41,828 nt of DNA, taken from the NCBI GenBank assembly GCA_017634555.1, contig JAGBNF010000002.1:1-41828 (forward strand), in the 5' to 3' direction. Shown in pieces: positions 8,659 to 16,497 of this stretch. Each line of letters opens with the position of its first letter. Within the stretch, counting starts at the first letter, position 1. The DNA is from Eubacterium sp. Lineage in GTDB: Bacteria; Bacillota; Clostridia; Lachnospirales; Lachnospiraceae. The notes below the pieces were generated by a model. It saw nothing but the letters and a program-made list of their open reading frames with translations, made no database searches and was not told the DNA's origin. Both the position numbers and the translations under genes were made by a program.

Positions 8659-9717
8659 ATGAATAAGAAAAGAAATGTATCATTTGAATTATTAAGGATA
8701 ATAATGATGATGCAGGTGATCTTCCTGCACATCTCACTATACGGCGGATATACCGACTGCGCGAAGAGCCTCGGCTTTTCGGGAAAGTTCCTCTACTGGG
8801 TGCTCTGGCTGATGAGTCGCTGTCCGGTATACATGTTCATCATTCTCATGGGTTACTTCTCATGTGAATCGGGAACGAAGCTGAAGATTGACAGGATACT
8901 GAAGATCTACATTTCCATGTTTTTCTACTCCATCCTGATAACGGTAATCTACAGTATCTTCAGACCGGGCGAAGTGAACCTCAAGTTCTTCATCAGGTCT
9001 CTGATTCCGTTCTCATCGGCAATATGGTACTTTATGACGCTGTACGTTCTGATGATGGTGCTCACACCGTACATCAACAGAATGCTTGACGGCATAGAGA
9101 AGAGAGAGTTTACGATACTTATCGGCTTATGCACATTTATCTTCTGCATCTGGCAGCACCTCGCCATGATCGCACCGTTCAAGGATTTCTTCAGTGTGGA
9201 AAATGTGATCGAGACGGGCAGCGGAAAGAGCCTCTATGACTTTATCTTCATGTATCTGCTGGGCGCGTATATGAGAAGATATAAGGGAATGCAGATGAAG
9301 AAGATAATTTATCTCATCGGATTTTTTGCATTTGGTATGATAAATGTAGCCCTGATCCTTCTGTATCCTGACGGCGCCATAAATCATGTTGTTACCAACA
9401 ACGACAATCTTTTCGTAGTACTGCAGTGCGTATGCCTGTTCAGATTCTTTGAAGGACTTAACCTGAAGAAGTCAGGAAAGGCAGGGGCTATGATAAGCTA
9501 TATCAGTGCAGGAAATCTGGGTGTATATATGATCCATGAGCATCCCATTATCAGAAAGCTGCTTTGGACGAAGATAGTTAAGATACATGACGCAGCATTT
9601 TTCAGAAGTCCGCTGCTGATATTTAAACTGATTATCATAATAGTCCTTGTGTATGCGGTCTGCTGGTGTATCGATTTGCTGAGAAGACTGGTGGTCAGAC
9701 TGATCGTATCGAAATAA
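8659..9717 (+). CDS. acyltransferase-3 family membrane protein
   Basis: Integral membrane protein of 352 residues with about ten hydrophobic helices. It resembles the acyltransferase-3 family (OafA-type), which transfers acetyl or other acyl groups onto extracytoplasmic sugars or cell-wall polymers. The N-terminal RNVSFELLRIIMMMQVIFLH places a His in the first helix, as expected for the catalytic histidine of the family. A second conserved region is MIHEHPI near residue 300. ATG 8659 is chosen over an upstream TTG (8647); the ribosome site is weak (GGTAAGA). It stands alone between a divergent kinase gene and a strong terminator. The acceptor molecule is unknown. Confidence 0.85.
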   Translation: MNKKRNVSFELLRIIMMMQVIFLHISLYGGYTDCAKSLGFSGKFLYWVLWLMSRCPVYMFIILMGYFSCESGTKLKIDRILKIYISMFFYSILITVIYSIFRPGEVNLKFFIRSLIPFSSAIWYFMTLYVLMMVLTPYINRMLDGIEKREFTILIGLCTFIFCIWQHLAMIAPFKDFFSVENVIETGSGKSLYDFIFMYLLGAYMRRYKGMQMKKIIYLIGFFAFGMINVALILLYPDGAINHVVTNNDNLFVVLQCVCLFRFFEGLNLKKSGKAGAMISYISAGNLGVYMIHEHPIIRKLLWTKIVKIHDAAFFRSPLLIFKLIIIIVLVYAVCWCIDLLRRLVVRLIVSK

Positions 9718-9720
9718 ATG

Positions 9721-9779
9721 TAAAGACTTACTGTGGAATTTGAGATGATTCAAATCAAATTTCAAAGTAAGTCTTTTTT
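9721..9779 (+). terminator. intrinsic terminator, long bipartite hairpin
   Basis: Outer stem AAGACTTAC (9723-9731) pairs with GTAAGTCTT (9767-9775), and an inner stem GAATTTGA (9736-9743) pairs with 9755-9763. The hairpin is followed by a run of T. It ends the acyltransferase transcript. Confidence 0.85.
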
Positions 9780-9824
9780 GTACGATTCACTATTTGGGAC
9801 GATGTATAGTTGATTTTTAGTAGT

Positions 9825-9830
9825 TATAAT
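9825..9830 (+). promoter_or_regulatory. -10 element upstream of the lipoprotein gene
   Basis: A consensus TATAAT, with no recognisable -35 at 16-18 bp. Transcription from it would start near 9837. That disfavours the in-frame ATG at 9836 and supports ATG 9878 as the lipoprotein start. Confidence 0.4.
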
Positions 9831-9877
9831 TATGCATGACAGTGTTATTAGTTGATCGATTCAGGGGAAATTTGATT

Positions 9878-11428
9878 ATGAGGAAAATAAAAACATTCTT
9901 AACGGTATTCCTGTCATGCGCAATGCTTGCAGGATGTGGCAAAAAACCGGAACCAACTACCGAGGCCACAACAGTTGCAACAACAGTTGCAACAACTGAA
10001 GCAACTACAGAAGCAACAACGGAGGCAACAACAGAAGCTGCCACTGAAGCTCCTAAGCAGGTCAAAAGCGGAAAGTCTCCGATATGGAACAAGAACGGAA
10101 AGAAGGAAGAGGTTAAGGCCTTTCCAAAGCCTGAAGGAGAAGTGCCTCCGGGAGATAATTACTATATATCAAAGGATATGATGAAGTATTATCTGGATGG
10201 ATCATGGATCCTTATACCGGGCGGAGAGCCGATAATGAATTCTGAAGAAACACCGGACATACTCTCATTTGATTCTACAAACGAGAAGATGATCTTCGTC
10301 AGAGGAAACAACAACGAGTATGCGGAATTCAGTTTCACATTGGATGATCTGTTCGAAGAGTTTTACGGAACAAGTAATCTTATGAAGATAGAGGGTACAG
10401 ATGTATCGGCAGGTTTCTGTGAATCATCGAACATGCTTGTGGGAATGACAGATCATTTCCAGATAATTCTGGCAAGCGTACAGGGGAATGACAGACTCAT
10501 GCTCAGACCTATCGGTAACGGAGACTCTATGTTCTCAATGGAAGGTTTTGGGAAAGATAATTCCAAGAACGGATTCTGGGTATTCAGCAGATATGCCGGA
10601 GAAAATACTGAGCCGGAGCATAAACTGGATGATACAAACAAAGTTAATGATCAGCTGAGAGAGAAGGATGGACATTTCTTTGCTGTTCAGTGGCTGGATA
10701 TGGGTGGTGCCGTATATCTTCAGCCTGTAAACGGATGCGAAATTACAAAGAATCTTTATGGTGAAGATGTACCTTGTTTGTGTTACAATTACACAGATTT
10801 GGAGTATCCGCTCGGCGCGATCGAATACAGATATCCAAATGCCGATCAAACGATGCATTCGGGTTATTACAATCCTGCACTTGTAGTTGTTGATACCGAT
10901 TCGGAAGGAAATCTCGAGTCGATAGATTACCTTAAGTATTATATTTACGGCTATTATCATGCGCTTACAAATGTTGCTGATAATAACGACAATACTGATA
11001 AAACAGATAATACAGACAACACAGACAATAAACCTGAAGGAGACGATACTCCGGAAATTATTGATAATGTTGACGGAAGAGGCTGGGAAGAATACGACGA
11101 GAGAGATCCTGAAGTATACTCAGGCTGGGATCAGGCATTCTGTGGTATATGGACAGGCGGCGGAAATTCTGTAACTATCAATCCTGCATCACCTGAGGTC
11201 GGCGGATTTTATTTTTACTTTTATATAAACGGAAACGTAGCGACAGCCTTTGGATACGGTGATGAAATGGGCGGTCTGGTTGTATATAACGGATCATCAG
11301 AGACTGACGGAGGAGACTTCTTAGGTTATATGGAACAGAGCGGCGGTGTACTGAGTTTCTACGTTACATCATCCGGAACCGATCTGCTGAACGATGGAGA
11401 GAGTTGGGTATTCCAGCGTTCAGAGTAA
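9878..11428 (+). CDS. secreted lipoprotein with Thr-Glu-Ala stalk
   Basis: Surface lipoprotein of 516 residues with no recognised enzymatic family. The signal peptide ends in lipobox LAGC, with Cys20 as the lipidation site. Residues 27-58 are a low-complexity stalk of T-T-E-A and T-T-V-A repeats encoded by a purine-rich repeated tract (about 9956-10051). A second flexible Asp/Asn/Thr linker at about 365-395 separates two globular regions. The C-terminal domain (about 395-516) is rich in Gly, Trp and Tyr (SGWDQAFCGIWTGGG) and looks like a compact beta domain. ATG 9878 follows AGGGGAAA; an in-frame ATG at 9836 would put non-signal residues in front of the signal peptide. It heads a closely spaced run of four genes. 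Confidence 0.8.
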   Translation: MRKIKTFLTVFLSCAMLAGCGKKPEPTTEATTVATTVATTEATTEATTEATTEAATEAPKQVKSGKSPIWNKNGKKEEVKAFPKPEGEVPPGDNYYISKDMMKYYLDGSWILIPGGEPIMNSEETPDILSFDSTNEKMIFVRGNNNEYAEFSFTLDDLFEEFYGTSNLMKIEGTDVSAGFCESSNMLVGMTDHFQIILASVQGNDRLMLRPIGNGDSMFSMEGFGKDNSKNGFWVFSRYAGENTEPEHKLDDTNKVNDQLREKDGHFFAVQWLDMGGAVYLQPVNGCEITKNLYGEDVPCLCYNYTDLEYPLGAIEYRYPNADQTMHSGYYNPALVVVDTDSEGNLESIDYLKYYIYGYYHALTNVADNNDNTDKTDNTDNTDNKPEGDDTPEIIDNVDGRGWEEYDERDPEVYSGWDQAFCGIWTGGGNSVTINPASPEVGGFYFYFYINGNVATAFGYGDEMGGLVVYNGSSETDGGDFLGYMEQSGGVLSFYVTSSGTDLLNDGESWVFQRSE

Positions 11429-11460
11429 TTGGGATTACCGCATAAGCTTTAGGCGGCAGA

Positions 11461-12297
11461 ATGGAGAAATTAATGAATTGTAATAAGTATCTGTTTGTAA
11501 CAGATCTTGACGGAACACTTCTCACGACAGACAAGAGAGTGACACCTGCAGTGTCAGAGGCACTAAGCGAGTTTGTCGGAGAAGAAAATCACTTTGCTAT
11601 ATGTACGGGGCGGGACATTAATAGTGCCCGCTCCGTTTATTGTGAGCTCGGACTTGAGCTTCCGGGAAGTTATGTGGTTGCATATAACGGCGGTCAGATA
11701 TATGATGTCGATAAGGGCGAGACCATATACCGAACGGGAATTGATAAGGAGACAATAAGGGAAATATACCGCCTTGCGGATGAGTATGGCGTATATGTTC
11801 ATACCTACAACGATGACTATATCCTTGCCAGGGAAGAACATGAATGCCTTACATATTATCAGAGAGTCATCAAGACTCCCGTAAAGCTTCTGGGCGACGG
11901 ACTCTTCGACTTCATCGAGGTTCCGCCCTGCAAGGTTATATGTATCGAGCTGCATGATCATGAGAAGCAGGAACGCTTCCGCCATGCGGCAGAGGAGAGG
12001 TTCGCAGATAAGCTTGATATCATGTATTCGAACCCTTATTACCTTGAGCTGATACCGAAGGAATCCGGCAAGGGCGAAGCACTGAAGAGACTTTGCGAAT
12101 TCCTGGATATTCCGGTAGAGAACAGTATCGCAGCCGGTGACGGTGACAATGACATTTCAATGATCGAGGCCGCAGGAGTCGGAGTTGCAATGTTAAATGC
12201 ACCGGAGACCGTAAGGGCTGTGGCTGACGTGGTCACAAGACATGACAACGACCACGACGGACTTGCAGAGATAATACGGAAGAAAGGCAGAATCTGA
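11461..12297 (+). CDS. Cof-type HAD-superfamily phosphatase
   Basis: Cytosolic haloacid-dehalogenase-fold hydrolase of 278 residues, class IIB (Cof/YbjI/YidA type), expected to remove phosphate from small sugar or nucleotide phosphates. Motif I is DLDGT with nucleophile Asp15 and acid/base Asp17. The conserved Lys lies in ELIPKESGKGEAL. Motif IV is GDGDNDISM. The cap domain occupies roughly residues 85-195. ATG 11473 is an alternative start with a well-spaced GGAGA; ATG 11461 has only AGGCGG. It lies 32 bp after the lipoprotein and 4 bp before the kinase-like gene, so it is probably co-transcribed. The substrate is unknown. Confidence 0.9.
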   Translation: MEKLMNCNKYLFVTDLDGTLLTTDKRVTPAVSEALSEFVGEENHFAICTGRDINSARSVYCELGLELPGSYVVAYNGGQIYDVDKGETIYRTGIDKETIREIYRLADEYGVYVHTYNDDYILAREEHECLTYYQRVIKTPVKLLGDGLFDFIEVPPCKVICIELHDHEKQERFRHAAEERFADKLDIMYSNPYYLELIPKESGKGEALKRLCEFLDIPVENSIAAGDGDNDISMIEAAGVGVAMLNAPETVRAVADVVTRHDNDHDGLAEIIRKKGRI

Positions 12298-12301
12298 AAG
12301 A

Positions 12302-12811
12302 GTGAACAGTGATAATAAAAAAACAAATATAGTTTTGATCGGTATGCCGACATCGGGAAAAAGCACTGTCGGCGTAATACTTGCAAAGCTCCTCGGAATG
12401 GACTTTGTGGATACGGATCTTATCATACAGAAGAGGGCAGATCGTAAGCTTGCCGAGATTATAGAGAAGGAAGGACTCGATGGCTTCCTCAGGATAGAGG
12501 AAGAGGCCTGCTGCAGTGTAGATACGGAGAATACCGTTATCGCAACAGGCGGAAGCGTAGTCTACGGAGAAAAAGCGATGAAGCATCTGCAGGAGATAAG
12601 CCGTGTGGTATATCTTGAGATAGATTATGAGACACTGGAGCAGAGACTCCATCATGCGAAGCAGCGCGGTGTAGTTCTGAAACCGGGACAGACCAAGAAG
12701 GAGCTCTATGATGAAAGAATAGTGCTCTACAAGAAGTATGCCGATGTGGTAGTTTCGGAAGAAGGAATGGATATAGAGGAGACAGTACATAAGATAGTCG
12801 ATTTGTTGTAA
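12302..12811 (+). CDS. shikimate kinase-like P-loop kinase
   Basis: A 169-residue protein with the shikimate kinase fold: Walker A GMPTSGKST near residues 14-22, the Asp pair DTD near 38-40, the FLRIEEEA segment with the substrate-binding Arg, and a C-terminal LYDERIVLYKKYAD like the family's ER...YxxxAD. Two family features are altered. The usual GGG before the core strand reads GGS (ATGGSVV). The lid, normally R-x-R-P-L-L, reads QRGVVLKPGQ. The start is GTG, 4 bp after the HAD stop, with a weak GAAAG; the next ATG lies inside the P-loop. No other shikimate-pathway gene is nearby, so an aroK role is possible but not supported by context. Confidence 0.7.
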   Translation: MNSDNKKTNIVLIGMPTSGKSTVGVILAKLLGMDFVDTDLIIQKRADRKLAEIIEKEGLDGFLRIEEEACCSVDTENTVIATGGSVVYGEKAMKHLQEISRVVYLEIDYETLEQRLHHAKQRGVVLKPGQTKKELYDERIVLYKKYADVVVSEEGMDIEETVHKIVDLL

Positions 12812-12828
12812 TATCCGGAGGGAATGCT

Positions 12829-14151
12829 ATGGCAAATGTATTCGAGTATTTAGATTGGAGAGGCGATGTACCTTTTTCGGTGGATCCCTTTAATTCAGTC
12901 GATAATCTGATATTATCGTGGATAGCATATACTGACTTTGAAGGCATCCTGTCAGAGGATGAGGGCGTCTTTATAGAAGACGTTGCGAAGAAATACTTCG
13001 AGCTTCATACTGAAGAAGAAGTAATGAGCAGGAACACATTTTTCAAAACAGCGGCTTTCGTATTAAGAAGAGCAGCGGCGGTTGACAGGTTTAAAAATGT
13101 GCTGCTTGAGAACTATGTAAATATCGTAAATGCCGACAAGGACGAACAGTATTCCGCGGTGACCTTCAGGTTTCCGAGCGGAATGAGATATACGGCATTC
13201 AGAGGAACCGACAATACGCTGGTGGGTTGGAAGGAAGATTTCAATCTGACATTTATGGAAGAGACAGCCAGCCAGAGGCGAGCGGTCAAATACGTGAATA
13301 AATACCTGAAGGGCACGGACGAGCTGATTCTCGGAGGACACTCGAAGGGCGGAAATCTGGCCGTGTATGCCGGTGCATTTTGCGACAAGAGCATTCAGGA
13401 CAGGATAAAAACCGTGTACTCGAACGACGGTCCGGGCTTCAGACAGGAGGTTCTGGATAAGCAGGGCTATAAGGATATCCTGCCGAGGATCGTGAGCATC
13501 ATCCCGGAGGAAAGTATAGTGGGTGTGCTCCTCTCAAATGAGTACAACAATCAGATCATCAAGAGCAGCGCTAAGTTTGTGGCGCAGCATGATCCGATGA
13601 CGTGGCTGGTGTACGGACGCGATTTTGTCTGTGCGGACAAGATGGGACTTAACAGCCGACTTATAGATAAGACCATGGTGACGTGGCTCTCGACAATGAG
13701 TGATGAAGACAGACGTTCCTTCACGGATTCCCTGTTCTCGTCCATTGATTCCACAGGAGTTACAACTCTTAGTGAGATCAGTGAAGGCGGAGTGAAGATA
13801 ATCTCGGAGCTCATCAAATCCTTCAAGAGCATGGATTCCGAGAAGCAGAAGGAATTCTCAGAGCTGGTTAAAAGGCTTATCAAGATTGGAAATGAGATCA
13901 TATTCAGTAACGTGAAGGGCAGGATAAAGCCGGTCACAAGGATTGCAATGACTCCAATATACAAGATAACCAAGGCGGCTGAGCAGATAACAAATAAGGA
14001 ACAGAATGCCGCCGAGGGAGAGGCTGAAGATACAGAGAAGACTGAGAATGCAGATAAGACTGAAGCTGCTGCGAAAACTGATGGCGGCGAGAAGACCGGA
14101 GAAGAGTCAGGTTCGGAGTCGGATAAAGAGGAGAAGAACAGATACAGGTAG
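12829..14151 (+). CDS. Mbeg1-like (DUF2974) alpha/beta-hydrolase
   Basis: A 440-residue protein. Its N-terminus (VFEYLDWRGDVPF) and the lipase-like elbow GGHSKGGNLAVY, with nucleophile Ser172, match the Mbeg1/DUF2974 family of putative serine hydrolases. An oxyanion-region motif AFRGTDNTLVGWKEDF (123-138) is as in class 3 lipases. The last 60 residues are an acidic, Lys- and Ala-rich tail of low complexity, probably disordered. There is no signal peptide. The start follows GGAGGG. It is the last gene of the run beginning with the lipoprotein; a weak 5-bp AT-rich hairpin with T5 follows at 14173-14192. The substrate is unknown. Confidence 0.82.
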   Translation: MANVFEYLDWRGDVPFSVDPFNSVDNLILSWIAYTDFEGILSEDEGVFIEDVAKKYFELHTEEEVMSRNTFFKTAAFVLRRAAAVDRFKNVLLENYVNIVNADKDEQYSAVTFRFPSGMRYTAFRGTDNTLVGWKEDFNLTFMEETASQRRAVKYVNKYLKGTDELILGGHSKGGNLAVYAGAFCDKSIQDRIKTVYSNDGPGFRQEVLDKQGYKDILPRIVSIIPEESIVGVLLSNEYNNQIIKSSAKFVAQHDPMTWLVYGRDFVCADKMGLNSRLIDKTMVTWLSTMSDEDRRSFTDSLFSSIDSTGVTTLSEISEGGVKIISELIKSFKSMDSEKQKEFSELVKRLIKIGNEIIFSNVKGRIKPVTRIAMTPIYKITKAAEQITNKEQNAAEGEAEDTEKTENADKTEAAAKTDGGEKTGEESGSESDKEEKNRYR

Positions 14152-14204
14152 ACTTCGATATCGTGTAAAAGATATACCTGTAGTATAGTTTTTAAGGTTT
14201 ATAC

Positions 14205-14233
14205 TTGACGAATAAAAAATCAGATGTTATTCT
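14205..14233 (+). promoter_or_regulatory. predicted sigma-A promoter of hisD
   Basis: -35 TTGACG (14205-14210), a 17-bp spacer, and -10 TATTCT (14228-14233). Transcription would begin near 14240, about 130 nt before the hisD start codon. Confidence 0.6.
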
Positions 14234-14245
14234 GACCATGATAGT

Positions 14246-14310
14246 AAGCGAAAACGCTTGATCCACGCCTGTTAGGGAAAATTAAATTCCCTAACAGGCG
14301 TTCTTTATTT
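14246..14310 (+). promoter_or_regulatory. leader hairpin plus strong terminator (attenuator or short ncRNA) upstream of hisD
   Basis: Just after the predicted start of transcription lies a small hairpin AAGCG-aaaa-CGCTT (14246-14259). A perfect 15-bp stem follows: ACGCCTGTTAGGGAA (14265-14279) with 14287-14301, a 7-nt loop, and then TTCTTTATTTT. As read, most transcripts would stop here after about 70 nt. Either this is an attenuator of hisD or it is a separate short RNA. It lacks the T-box sequence and an obvious His-rich leader peptide. Confidence 0.65.
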
Positions 14311-14333
14311 TGCATGTAAGAATTACATGCAAA
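14309..14333 (+). promoter_or_regulatory. second leader hairpin with an alternative pairing to the hisD start region
   Basis: TTTGCATGTA (14309-14318) pairs with TACATGCAAA (14324-14333). The same TTGCATG (14310-14316) can also pair with CATGCAA (14363-14369), which includes the first base of the hisD start codon and lies next to its AGGAGGA ribosome site (14356-14362). Confidence 0.45.
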
Positions 14334-14368
14334 ATATCATATTAATTATTATATAGGAGGAGCATGCA

Positions 14369-15654
14369 ATGGTAACAATCAGCAAATTCAGTTTTGAAAA
14401 CCCAAGGTATCAGAACCTTCTTTCCAGAAGAAGCAGCATACCGGAGACAGTTGAGATCACTGTCAAAGACGTACTTAAGAATGTAAAAGAAAAAGGAGAT
14501 GCGGCACTGCATGCTTACATGCAGAAGTTCGACGGAGTTGATATCAACGAGATCGGTCTCATGGTATCGGATACAGAGTTTGAAGCTGCAAAGGAGAGAG
14601 TATCGGATGAGTTTAAGGAGGCTGTAAAGCTTGCCTGTGATAATCTCTTCAGATTCCACAGAAGACAGCTGCCGACAGGCTTCACAGAGAAGTTTGAGAA
14701 CGGCACAGTACTTGAACGTAAATATACACCGCTTAACAGTGTAGCTGTAACGGTTCCGGGAGATATGGCACCTCTCATCTCAACTCTCTGCATGAACCTT
14801 GTTCCTGCAGTGGTAGGGGGGTTCCGAACATTTACATTCTTACAAAGCCGAAGAAGGACGGAACAGTAGACGACAGACTTCTCTACGTAGCAGATTATCT
14901 AGGAGTAAGGAATTACTATAAGATATCGGGTTCTCAGGGACTTGCGGCAGTAGCCTACGGAACAGAGACAGTAAAGAAGGTAGATGCAATAACAGGACCG
15001 GGAAATAACTATACACAGATGGCTAAGAAGCTTCTCTTCGGAGAGGTTAAGATCGATTCCATCGCAGGCCCTTCCGAGATTGCGATTATCGCAGATGAAA
15101 AGGCAAATCCGACATTTATAGCCGCAGACATGATGTCTCAGGCAGAACACGGAACAGGCTTCGAGGCCAGCACCGCATTTGTATTATCGGAGGCTCAGGC
15201 TGAGGAGATAAGAGCTGAGATCAACCGTCTCACAAAGGAGAATGATCTTATCACAGCAACAGAGAAAACATTTACAAACTATGGAGATATCTTCGTAGTT
15301 GATTCGATTGAAGATGCAGTTAAGGCAGTAAACGCTATAGCACCTGAACACGTTGAAATACTCCTTGATGATTATGAGGAGGTTCTTCCGAAGATTACCA
15401 ACGCAGGAGCGGTATTCGTAGGTGAATACAGCACCGAGCCGGTGGGAGATTATTTCTGCGGAACGAATCACATCCTTCCGACCTGCGGAACCGCAAGATT
15501 CTCATCAGGTATGTCAGTCAACGAATTCATGAGAGGCTACAGCGTAATCAAGTATCCGGAAAATGCATTAAAGGAAAATGCGGACTATATCATAGAGCTT
15601 GCGGAAGCAGAGGGCATGAGAGCTCACGCACTTGCAGTTAAGGTGAGAAAATAA
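14369..15654 (+). pseudogene. hisD: histidinol dehydrogenase, frameshifted in a G6 run
   Basis: HisD oxidises L-histidinol to L-histidine in two NAD-dependent steps, the end of histidine synthesis. The reading frame breaks after ...NLVPAVVGG at a run of six G (14816-14821). A minus-one shift there continues without a stop as VPNIYILTKPKKDG to 15654, giving a normal 428-residue length. All family residues are present downstream: zinc ligands Gln and His in SQAEHG, Asp in VGDYFCG, and His in EGMRAHAL, with catalytic Glu-His in APEHVEIL. The rest of the gene is undamaged, so the break is recent, a read error, or recoded. The start follows AGGAGGA. No other his gene is in the window. As written, only a 166-residue fragment is made without recoding. 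Confidence 0.93.
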
Positions 15655-15672
15655 AACATAATAGATATTCGA

Positions 15673-15709
15673 GAAGCAGTAAGCAGATGATCTGTTTACT
15701 GCTTTTTTT
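15673..15709 (+). terminator. intrinsic terminator of hisD
   Basis: AGCAGTAA...CAGA (15675-15687) pairs with TCTG..TTACTGCT (15691-15702), followed by T7. Confidence 0.85.
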
Positions 15710-15719
15710 ATTGCTGCCA

Positions 15720-15763
15720 ATCTTTAGGTTATCTTTAGGCTGACTTTAATATGTCTTTGGCTT
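15720..15763 (+). promoter_or_regulatory. four tandem 11-bp operator-like repeats
   Basis: Four head-to-tail 11-mers: ATCTTTAGGTT (15720), ATCTTTAGGCT (15731), GACTTTAATAT (15742) and GTCTTTGGCTT (15753), sharing CTTT at the same place. An 11-bp direct-repeat spacing is what tandem dimers of OmpR/PhoB-type regulators bind. The fourth gene downstream encodes such a regulator, so autoregulation is the simplest reading. Confidence 0.6.
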
Positions 15764-15770
15764 ACAGCGT

Positions 15771-15776
15771 TAATAT
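15771..15776 (+). promoter_or_regulatory. -10 element of the ABC/two-component operon
   Basis: TAATAT begins 7 bp after the last 11-bp repeat, with no independent -35, as expected for an activator-dependent promoter. Transcription would start near 15783. That excludes the in-frame ATG at 15777 and leaves a very short leader with the AAGGAGGAG ribosome site. Confidence 0.45.
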
Positions 15777-15800
15777 ATGACCTGTAAGGAGGAGAGAGAT

Positions 15801-16481
15801 ATGAATGCACTACTCAAGTTAGAAAATGTAACAAAGAAATATAACGGCAAAACAGTGGTTGATGAGCTGTCACTGAGCATAGAAAAGGGTGAGGTATTTG
15901 CATTACTCGGTGCTAATGGTGCAGGAAAGACAACTACGATAAAGATGATTCTCGGACTTGCCAAGGTGAGCAGCGGGGAAATCGTAATAGAAGAAGGAAC
16001 GAAGATAGGCTATTCACCGGAGACCCCGTACTTTCCGCCATATCTTACGGCGATGGAGGTTATGAGCTACTATGCCGGTATAGAGGGAGACAAGTCAAAG
16101 AAGGACAAGAAATATCTGAAGAGTCTTCTGGATATAACCGGTCTCGAAGACACAAAGGTAAAGGTTAGAGATTATTCAAAGGGAATGGTACAGAGACTTG
16201 CACTTGCACAGGCGCTTATCTCGGATCCGGATATTCTGATCCTTGATGAGCCTACAGCAGGCCTTGATGCCGTGGGAAGAAAGCATAACCTTGAACTTCT
16301 GAAAAGCCTTAAGGATAAAGGTAAGACAGTAATAATCAACTCCCACATACTTCATGATATCGAAGCTATCTGTGACAGAGGCGTCATAATGAAAAAGGGA
16401 GAGATTATCGATACATGGACAAACGGAGTAAGCCACGAGAGTCTTGAAGACAAATTCATAAGACTTGTGGGTGAAGAATAA
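15801..16481 (+). CDS. ABC transporter ATP-binding protein
   Basis: Short ABC ATPase of 226 residues. Walker A is GANGAGKT (37-44), the signature is YSKGMVQRL (about 125-133), and Walker B is ILILDEP (about 145-151). The switch histidine lies in INSHILHDIE. The short form without a C-terminal extension is typical of ATPases pairing with small ABC-2 permeases in bacteriocin or lantibiotic immunity and envelope-stress exporters. The start is ATG 15801, preceded by AAGGAGGAG. The permease follows after 16 bp. Confidence 0.9.
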   Translation: MNALLKLENVTKKYNGKTVVDELSLSIEKGEVFALLGANGAGKTTTIKMILGLAKVSSGEIVIEEGTKIGYSPETPYFPPYLTAMEVMSYYAGIEGDKSKKDKKYLKSLLDITGLEDTKVKVRDYSKGMVQRLALAQALISDPDILILDEPTAGLDAVGRKHNLELLKSLKDKGKTVIINSHILHDIEAICDRGVIMKKGEIIDTWTNGVSHESLEDKFIRLVGEE

Positions 16482-16497
16482 AGAAAGAGGAAAAGCT

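Noticed and set aside
9956-10051. Repeated ACAACNGAAGC-type tract considered as a CRISPR or tandem repeat array
   Set aside because: The period is that of T-T-E-A codons inside the lipoprotein stalk; there are no unique spacers.
10535-10960. A 141-codon minus-strand frame opposite the lipoprotein gene
   Set aside because: Antisense shadow with no domain pattern; the plus-strand gene has a lipobox, ribosome site and neighbours in order.
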